NCBI GenBank assembly: GCA_036675035.1
Contig: JAKFFO010000156.1
Coordinates: 1-9,473, forward strand
Direction of reading: 5' to 3'
DNA from: MESE01 sp036675035
GTDB taxonomy: Bacteria; Pseudomonadota; Gammaproteobacteria; Burkholderiales; Burkholderiaceae_D
DNA length: 9,473 nucleotides
Below the pieces are notes generated by a model, which worked only from the letters and a program-made list of their open reading frames with translations, had not been told where the DNA came from and did no database searches. Position 1 is the stretch's first letter. Every line of letters begins with the position of its first letter. Below, in pieces: positions 3,895 to 9,473 of the stretch. Both the position numbers and the translations under genes were made by a program.

Positions 3895-6117
3895 ATGAAC
3901 CTATTTCATTTCTCCACTCATTGGCTGTTTCGTTCGCTGGCGCTGCTGGTGGCATGCCTGGCACTGCCGAGCATGCAAATGGCCCATGCCTCGATGTACG
4001 ACTCGCAGCTCACGCCCGAAGCATTGAGCGGTCCCGATCTGTGCGCGGTAGCGCCGTGCGGCGAAGTCATGCCTGGTGCGCAGCAGTTCTCCGAGCGCAA
4101 AGGAAGTCCGAGCTATGTCGAGGCGTATGCGCTGGTAGAGGGCAAGACGCGCCTGATGGGCTATGTATTTCTGTCCACCGACATCGTGGATATTCCCGCC
4201 TATTCGGGCAAGCCGATGGTTACGCTGATCGGCATGGATATGGCCGGCATCATTACCGGTGTGCGGATTTTGAAGCACTCGGAACCGATTCTTCTGGCCG
4301 GTATTCCAGAATCGACGCTGGTCGAGTTCATCCGCCAATATATCGGCAAGGCTGCCGATGCCAAAATGGAAATCGGTCAGGGAAGCGGCAAGGGCGGCAC
4401 GATCAGCCTGGACGGCGTGAGCGGCGCGACCGTAACCGTGATCGCCGAGAATCAGGTGATATCGCGCAGCGCCTATGCGATTGCCAGCCAGGTCGGCATC
4501 ATCAAGAGCGTGCCCAAACCGCCCGCGCGCTTTACCGCGCTGGACGAAAAACTGGACTGGGCAGCGCTGGTGAAGGAAGGCAGCATCCAGCATCTGCAGG
4601 TCGAAGCGGAAGAAGTGGGTGTTCCAGACAATGGTCAACCTTATATCGACCTGTATTTCGGCTACCTCAATGCGCCAACGATCGGCAAAAGCCTGCTGGG
4701 CGAGCACGCTTACCGGCGCCTGATGGAAGACCTGAAGCCAAATGAGCATGCCATTTTCGTGGTTGCAAACGGCCAGGGCTCTTTCAAGGGGTCTGGATTT
4801 GTGCGTGGCGGGATTTACGACCGCATTCAGGTCAGACAGGACCCGGACTCATTTACTTTCCGCGATACCGATTACCTGAATCTGTATCGTCTGCAGCCGG
4901 CCGACACGCCGGCATTCAAGGAAACCGGCATTTTCATCCTGCGCTCGACCGGCTTCAATCCGGCGTGGCCGTGGGATCTCGCCTTCCTGGCGAACAAGAC
5001 CGTCGGGCAGAACGGCGCCAGGACCTTCACCCGTTTCAACGAAGAGTACTGGCTGCCGGCGCGCTATCTTGAGGGTGGCCGCCCGCATGTCGAACGCCCT
5101 CAGGAAGTATGGAAGTCGGTCTGGATTGGACGCACGTTGGAAATCAGCCTGTTCCTGCTGATCCTAGCGGTGACGGCAGCACTGTATTCGCAGCGCGACC
5201 GGCTGGTGCGAGCATCGAACCGCAAGAGAAAGCCATGGATTTCGATCCCGCGCACCCTGCTGTGGATCGTGAGCGTCGGCTTCATCGGTTTTTACCTGAA
5301 GGCACAACCCAGCATCACGCAAATCATGACCTGGTTCCACTCGGTGATCCATCAGTGGAAGTGGGAGCTGTTCCTGTCCGATCCCTTCATCTTCTTGTTC
5401 TGGTGGTTCATCATCATCACCATGGTGTTCTGGGGCAGGGGACTGTTCTGCGGCTGGATATGTCCGTTCGGATCGCTGCAGCATCTCGCATTCAAGGCGG
5501 GCGAGTTGCTCGGGCTGAAGCGATTCCAGCGCCTGCTGCCGAAGAAGCTGCATGACAAGCTCAAGTGGATCAAGTACGTTGCGTTCGTGGCGTTGCTTGG
5601 CGTGTCGTTCTATTCAATGGAAATGGCGGAAACGCTGGCGGAAATCGAACCGTTCAAGACCACGTTCCTGGTCGGCGCGTGGAACCGTCCTTGGCCGTAC
5701 GCACTGTTCGTCGCCGTGATTCTCGGCATATCGATCCTCAGCGAGCGGCCATACTGCAAGTACATCTGTCCGCTGGGAGCCGGGTTGGCGATACCGAGCA
5801 AATTCCGTCTGTTCGGCTTGAAACGCAAGACGGAATGCCAGACTTGCCATGCCTGCGCGAAGGGCTGCGGATCGCACGCAATCGATGCTGCAGGAAAAAT
5901 CGACCAGACCGAATGCCTGCTGTGCCTGGACTGCATGGTGATGTATTACGACGACCATGCCTGTCCGCCGCTGGTAAAAGAGCGCAAGAGCCGTGACAAG
6001 GCGGGCTTGCCGTTGACACCGATCGACGCCAGGGGTTATTTCATTCCGCTGGAAATTGTGCGGCGCAATCTGTCGGAGAAAACCGCGCAAATGGCTGACA
6101 CCAAGGAAAGCCGGTGA
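3895..6117 (+). CDS. nosR: NosR, membrane flavo-iron-sulfur electron donor/regulator of NosZ
   Basis: NosR is an inner-membrane protein needed for nosZ expression and whole-cell N2O reduction, and is believed to pass electrons to NosZ. The 740-residue product has an N-terminal signal/anchor (about 11-33) and a periplasmic FMN-binding domain with the flavinylation motif DGVSGAT (173-179, FMN expected on T179). Membrane helices follow around 413-431, 451-469, 495-513, 558-575 and 600-616. Two CxxxCP motifs (C519/C523, C621/C625) precede a polyferredoxin tail: C648, C651, C654, C658 and C674, C677, C680, C690. All expected cofactor residues are present and the length is typical. The ATG is the only start available: no ATG, GTG or TTG lies between it and the upstream in-frame stop at 3844-3846, yet no Shine-Dalgarno precedes it. 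The NosX/ApbE enzyme that would attach FMN is not in the window. Its TGA overlaps the nosD GTG. Confidence 0.97.
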   Translation: MNLFHFSTHWLFRSLALLVACLALPSMQMAHASMYDSQLTPEALSGPDLCAVAPCGEVMPGAQQFSERKGSPSYVEAYALVEGKTRLMGYVFLSTDIVDIPAYSGKPMVTLIGMDMAGIITGVRILKHSEPILLAGIPESTLVEFIRQYIGKAADAKMEIGQGSGKGGTISLDGVSGATVTVIAENQVISRSAYAIASQVGIIKSVPKPPARFTALDEKLDWAALVKEGSIQHLQVEAEEVGVPDNGQPYIDLYFGYLNAPTIGKSLLGEHAYRRLMEDLKPNEHAIFVVANGQGSFKGSGFVRGGIYDRIQVRQDPDSFTFRDTDYLNLYRLQPADTPAFKETGIFILRSTGFNPAWPWDLAFLANKTVGQNGARTFTRFNEEYWLPARYLEGGRPHVERPQEVWKSVWIGRTLEISLFLLILAVTAALYSQRDRLVRASNRKRKPWISIPRTLLWIVSVGFIGFYLKAQPSITQIMTWFHSVIHQWKWELFLSDPFIFLFWWFIIITMVFWGRGLFCGWICPFGSLQHLAFKAGELLGLKRFQRLLPKKLHDKLKWIKYVAFVALLGVSFYSMEMAETLAEIEPFKTTFLVGAWNRPWPYALFVAVILGISILSERPYCKYICPLGAGLAIPSKFRLFGLKRKTECQTCHACAKGCGSHAIDAAGKIDQTECLLCLDCMVMYYDDHACPPLVKERKSRDKAGLPLTPIDARGYFIPLEIVRRNLSEKTAQMADTKESR

Positions 6118-7388
6118 AAAAAGCAATCGCCTGCCTCGTGCTGACCGTGCTATGCAGCCTGGCCGGCAGTGTTGCCTGGAGTGCGGTGCTGACTGTCAAT
6201 CCCGGCGAGTCGATCGCGGGGGCGATCCGCGCCGCCAGTCCGGGTGACACGGTGCAGGTGCTGCGCGGCGACTACGCGGAGCGACTTGTGATCGACAAGC
6301 CGCTGGTATTGCAGGGCATTGACCGACCGACCATCCGCGCTGAATTTACCGGCGACGTGATCCGCGTGCGCGCCAGCGATGTGACCATTCAGGGTTTTAT
6401 TGTGCGCGACAGCGGCATCGACCAGACCTCGCAAAACGCCGGCATCTATTTCGAGCCGGGCTCGGACCGGCCGACCGTGCAGGATTGCGACGTGGTGTAC
6501 AGCCTGTTCGGCATCTGGCTGGAAAACCTGAAGGACGCAAAGGTGATTCGCAACGTCATTACAGGCCGGCGCGACTTGCTGTCGGCGGCGCGCGGTAACG
6601 GCGTGCAGGTGTTCAACGTCAAGGGCGTTCAGGTCATCGATAACAACATCAGCTATGCGCGCGATGGCATTTATGTCGACGTCTCGCGCGATGCGATTTT
6701 CCGTGGCAACAAGATCCATCATTTGCGCTATGGCACGCATTACATGAATACCAATCACAGTACCTGGGAGAACAACGAGACTTACCTGAACCGGGGCGGC
6801 CTGGCGCTGATGGAAGTACGCAGCCTGACGGTGCGCAACAATCACGCGTGGGGCAACAGCGATCACGGCATTATGCTGCGCACGATTCAGGATTCCATTA
6901 TCGAAAACAATGTCGTGGCCGGCAACGGACGCGGCTTCTTCATCTACGATGCCGAGTACAACACCGTGCGCCGCAACCTGGTGATCGGCAATCAGGTCGG
7001 TGCGCACGTATCGGCTGGATCGGCCAACAACAAGGTCGACGACAACGATTTCATCGACAACCGCGAGCAGGTCAAGTATGTCGCGTCGCGCGATGTCGAG
7101 TGGGGCAAGTCGGAAGGCAATTACTGGAGCAATTACAGCGGCTGGGATCAGAACGGCGACGGCCGCGGCGACGTGGCTTATGAAGCGAACGATGTGGTCG
7201 ACCGCCTGAACTGGCAGTACCCATTGCTCAAGCTGCTATTGTCGAGCCCGTCGATACAGACATTGCGTTTCGTGGCGCGGCAATTTCCGCTGCTGCGCGC
7301 ACCCAGCATCGTGGACAAGCAGCCGCGCATGCGTCCCTTGAATCAGAATTGGAGACAGTGGAGTGCCAGACCCCATACAGGTAACTAA
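6114..7388 (+). CDS. nosD: NosD, periplasmic beta-helix maturation protein for CuZ
   Basis: NosD works with the NosF-NosY ABC complex to supply sulfur and copper for the CuZ site of NosZ. It is the periplasmic partner. The 424-residue product has a Sec signal peptide (MKKAIACLVL..., cleavage near residue 24). A right-handed parallel beta-helix of NosD/CASH type follows (about 30-325), with repeated short turns such as VIRNVITG, VIDNNISYARDGIYV and IIENNVVAGNGRGFFIYDAE. The family's C-terminal block GNYWSNYSGWDQNGDGRGDV lies near 335-354, with EANDVVDRL after it. The GTG start overlaps the nosR stop (GTGA at 6114-6117) and has AAGGAAA at 6103-6109. It overlaps nosF by 26 bases, so the two are probably translationally coupled. 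Length and motifs are normal. Confidence 0.96.
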   Translation: MKKAIACLVLTVLCSLAGSVAWSAVLTVNPGESIAGAIRAASPGDTVQVLRGDYAERLVIDKPLVLQGIDRPTIRAEFTGDVIRVRASDVTIQGFIVRDSGIDQTSQNAGIYFEPGSDRPTVQDCDVVYSLFGIWLENLKDAKVIRNVITGRRDLLSAARGNGVQVFNVKGVQVIDNNISYARDGIYVDVSRDAIFRGNKIHHLRYGTHYMNTNHSTWENNETYLNRGGLALMEVRSLTVRNNHAWGNSDHGIMLRTIQDSIIENNVVAGNGRGFFIYDAEYNTVRRNLVIGNQVGAHVSAGSANNKVDDNDFIDNREQVKYVASRDVEWGKSEGNYWSNYSGWDQNGDGRGDVAYEANDVVDRLNWQYPLLKLLLSSPSIQTLRFVARQFPLLRAPSIVDKQPRMRPLNQNWRQWSARPHTGN

Positions 7389-8280
7389 CGTTACCAAGCG
7401 TTTCGGCGATGTCCAGGCGCTCGACGGGATCAGCCTGTCGGTCGCCAAGGGTGAAATGTTCGGCCTGATCGGCCACAACGGCGCCGGCAAGAGCACGCTG
7501 TTCAAGCTGATGCTCGGCTTGTCGCCGCCTACCAGCGGCGAAATCCGTGTGCATGATGCATTGACCGACGGCCGCGGATTTCGTCAGGCACGTCGGCGCA
7601 TCGGCTATCTTCCGGAAAGTTTCGTCACCTATGGCAACCTGACCGGACTGGAAGTATTGCGTCTGTTTGCCGATCTGAAGCAGGTGCCACGCAGCGAGTG
7701 CGAATCGATACTTGAGCGAGTCGGACTGGGCGAGGCTGCCGGGCGGCGCGTGCGCGGTTATTCGAAAGGCATGCGCCAGCGGCTCGGCTTCGCGCAGGTG
7801 TTGCTGGGCAGTCCCGATCTTATTTTTCTGGATGAGCCGACCAACGGCCTCGACCCGGAAGGCATCCATGACTTCTACCGCATCCTGCGCGAAGTGCAAG
7901 CACAGGGCGCGACTGTCATCATCACCTCGCATATCCTGGCCGAAATCCAGGAGCGGGTGGACCGACTGGTGATCCTTGCCGCGGGGCGCATCGCCGCGCA
8001 GGGAACGCTGTCGCAACTGCGCGCACAAGTGGTGCTGCCATCGGTGATTGAGCTCGGCCTGCATGCCGGGCAGGGACAACGAGTACATGGCGCGCTGGCG
8101 CATATTGAAGGTGTTGAAATCGAAATCGAGCAGAGCTACGCGCGGATCACTTGTCCCAACGGATACAAAGTCAGGGTGCTGGGCATCGTGACCGGTCTGG
8201 GCGGCGCAGTAAACGATATCGTGGTGCATGAACCGTCGCTGGAGGATGTGTTCCTCGGTTATGGAGGCGGCAATGTTTAA
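7363..8280 (+). CDS. nosF: NosF, ABC transporter ATP-binding subunit
   Basis: NosF is the cytoplasmic ATPase of the NosDFY complex that drives CuZ assembly in the periplasm. The 305-residue product has a complete ABC ATPase: Walker A GHNGAGKS (37-44), the family's YSKGMRQR signature in place of LSGGQ (133-140), Walker B LIFLDEP with catalytic E158 (153-159), and the switch histidine H190 in ITSH. A C-terminal domain of about 85 residues, usual for NosF, ends in PSLEDVFLGYGG. The GTG start at 7363 has GGAGA at 7351-7355, seven bases upstream, and lies inside the end of nosD. The stop overlaps the start of nosY by eight bases. Confidence 0.96.
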   Translation: MPDPIQVTNVTKRFGDVQALDGISLSVAKGEMFGLIGHNGAGKSTLFKLMLGLSPPTSGEIRVHDALTDGRGFRQARRRIGYLPESFVTYGNLTGLEVLRLFADLKQVPRSECESILERVGLGEAAGRRVRGYSKGMRQRLGFAQVLLGSPDLIFLDEPTNGLDPEGIHDFYRILREVQAQGATVIITSHILAEIQERVDRLVILAAGRIAAQGTLSQLRAQVVLPSVIELGLHAGQGQRVHGALAHIEGVEIEIEQSYARITCPNGYKVRVLGIVTGLGGAVNDIVVHEPSLEDVFLGYGGGNV

Positions 8281-9097
8281 CGGGTTCGACCTGCGCCAGG
8301 TGCGCATCATCGCCGGCAAGGAATTCCGCGATCGCATCCGCAATCTGTGGGTGCTGGCGGTGGCGTTGATTTTTTCACTGTTTGCCTTGGCGATCGCGTA
8401 TTTCGGCTCGGCGCAGATGGGATCGGTGGGTTTTCGCGGGATCGATGTAACGATCGCCAGCCTGGTCAGCCTGGTGATTTACCTGGTGCCGCTGATTGCG
8501 CTGATCCTCGGCTACGACGCGGTGGTGGGCGAGCGCGAGCGCGGCTCGCTGGAGCTGTTGCTGTCGATGCCGATCACCCGCTTCGAGGTCTTGTTGGGCA
8601 AGTATCTCGGCCTGTCGGCGGCGCTGGCCTGTTCGACGGTGATCGGATTCGGCGCCGGCCTCTTGCCGCTGGCTGCGCAACTGGGCGTCGCTGACTTGTA
8701 CCACTATCTCGGATTCGTGCTGTCGGCAATCCTGATGGGCATGGCGTTCCTCAGCCTGTCGCTGCTGGTGTCGGTGTTGACGTCGGACCGCATGCGCGCT
8801 TCCGGGCTGGCGATCGCGCTTTGGTTTTTCTTCGTGCTGGTTTTCGATCTGTTGCTGACCGGCGCGCTGGTGGCAAGCCAGGGCAACCTGAGCAGCGGGG
8901 TTTTCGGCACGCTGCTGATGCTCAATCCGGCCGATGTTTTCCGGCTGCTGAATATCTTCAGCTCCGAGCAGGTGCAAGCCATGTATGGACTGGCGACCGT
9001 GATGCCGGAAAACCTGACGCAGCCGTCAGTGTTGGCAGGCATCATGCTGGGCTGGATTGTCGTACCGTTTTTGATTGCAAACTGGAGATTCAAGTGA
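8273..9097 (+). CDS. nosY: NosY, ABC transporter membrane subunit
   Basis: NosY is the permease-like membrane subunit of NosDFY, forming the dimeric channel that links NosF ATP hydrolysis to NosD outside. The 274-residue product has about six hydrophobic helices (near 25-44, 59-80, 110-135, 146-170, 177-201 and 252-270). It also has the ABC-2-type motif GYDAVVGERERGSLELLLSM (80-99), which packs against the ATPase. I chose ATG 8273 over an in-frame ATG at 8228 because GGAGG at 8263-8267 sits five bases before 8273, and the extra 15 residues would overlap nosF and are unlike the family's N-terminus (FNGFDLRQVRIIAGKEFRDR). Its TGA overlaps the nosL GTG by four bases. Confidence 0.95.
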   Translation: MFNGFDLRQVRIIAGKEFRDRIRNLWVLAVALIFSLFALAIAYFGSAQMGSVGFRGIDVTIASLVSLVIYLVPLIALILGYDAVVGERERGSLELLLSMPITRFEVLLGKYLGLSAALACSTVIGFGAGLLPLAAQLGVADLYHYLGFVLSAILMGMAFLSLSLLVSVLTSDRMRASGLAIALWFFFVLVFDLLLTGALVASQGNLSSGVFGTLLMLNPADVFRLLNIFSSEQVQAMYGLATVMPENLTQPSVLAGIMLGWIVVPFLIANWRFK

Positions 9098-9473
9098 AAA
9101 CCACACGACTGATCGGCAAAGCCGCGTCCGGCCTGGTGTTGCTTGCGGCGCTTGCCGCCTGCAGCAAGGCGATCGAACTGACCACGCCGCAGGAGCCGGG
9201 CAGCGATACTGTCTGTTCGCTGGATGGCATGGTGCTGCGGGATCATCCGGGGCCGAAGGCGCAGATGCATTACGTCGAAGGAGTGCCGGAATTTTTTTGC
9301 GACTTGATGGAGCTGTTCGCGACCGTGCTGACGCCGGAACAGAAGCGCGGAGTGGCGGCGGTCTATGTGCAGGACATGGGCAAGACAGCGTGGGAACAAC
9401 CGGAAGGAAACTGGATCGATGCCAGGACCGCCATCTATGTGATCGGCAGCAAAAAGAACGGATCGATGGGGCC
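9094..9473 (+). CDS. nosL: NosL, copper chaperone lipoprotein (cut by window edge)
   Basis: NosL is an outer-membrane or periplasm-facing lipoprotein that binds Cu(I) and delivers it to the NosDFY/NosZ assembly machinery. The 126 visible codons begin with GTG at 9094, overlapping the nosY stop (GTGA), with GGAGA at 9084-9088. A lipoprotein signal ends in LAAC, so C23 should be the lipidated residue. CSLDGM (41-46) matches the conserved Cys-x-x-Asp-Gly-Met copper-binding motif. EFFCDLMELF and the downstream DMGKTAWEQP and WIDARTAIYV blocks are also family features. The frame is open to the last base, so the C-terminus lies outside. Confidence 0.94.
   Translation, partial: MKTTRLIGKAASGLVLLAALAACSKAIELTTPQEPGSDTVCSLDGMVLRDHPGPKAQMHYVEGVPEFFCDLMELFATVLTPEQKRGVAAVYVQDMGKTAWEQPEGNWIDARTAIYVIGSKKNGSMG

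Noticed and set aside
8228..8272. Longer NosY start at 8228
   Set aside because: It would add 15 residues inside nosF with no ribosome site, whereas GGAGG is well placed for ATG 8273.
1..9473. CRISPR arrays, insertion sequences, toxin-antitoxin or defence genes
   Set aside because: No spaced repeat array, transposase reading or terminal inverted repeats were seen on either strand.

Overview
The window carries a clade I (Tat-type) nitrous-oxide reductase cluster, nosZ-nosR-nosD-nosF-nosY-nosL, all on the + strand. A divergent gene at the left edge encodes a YgiQ-type radical SAM protein. The G+C-rich coding style, the NosZ and NosR sequence types, and a YgiQ with a beta/gammaproteobacterial N-terminus suggest a denitrifying or N2O-respiring betaproteobacterium, probably of the Burkholderiales (Oxalobacteraceae-like). 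The genus is a guess from memory and was not tested.

Layout. (1) 1-834, minus strand: the N-terminal 278 codons of ygiQ, cut by the window edge before its radical SAM cysteines. (2) 835-1607: a 773-bp divergent intergenic region, visibly more A+T-rich than its neighbours. It contains several short perfect inverted repeats and two FNR/Dnr/Nnr-like boxes (1293-1306 and 1486-1499). The proximal box has a -10-like hexamer at the spacing expected of a class II activator promoter for nosZ. (3) 1608-3548: nosZ, with all seven CuZ histidines and the CuA ligands present. (4) 3549-3894: a 346-bp gap with two strong hairpins, a 9-bp tandem repeat, a T7 tract and a small hairpin plus five-codon uORF just before nosR, which has no Shine-Dalgarno. 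(5) 3895-9473: nosR, nosD, nosF, nosY and nosL, each overlapping the next by 4 to 26 bases, mostly with GTG starts. This is a tightly coupled operon. nosL is cut by the right edge.

How the genes work together. NosZ reduces N2O to N2 in the periplasm using CuA and CuZ. NosR is a membrane flavo-iron-sulfur protein thought to feed electrons to NosZ and support its expression. NosD, NosF and NosY form the ABC-type maturation complex for CuZ, and NosL is the lipoprotein Cu(I) chaperone that supplies it. No nosX/apbE flavin transferase is visible; it would have to lie elsewhere.

There is no obviously new gene system here. The points worth a second look are the nosZ-first gene order with a structured nosZ-nosR gap, a lipobox-like cysteine in the NosZ Tat signal, a second strong start site inside nosZ, and the two-box upstream region.
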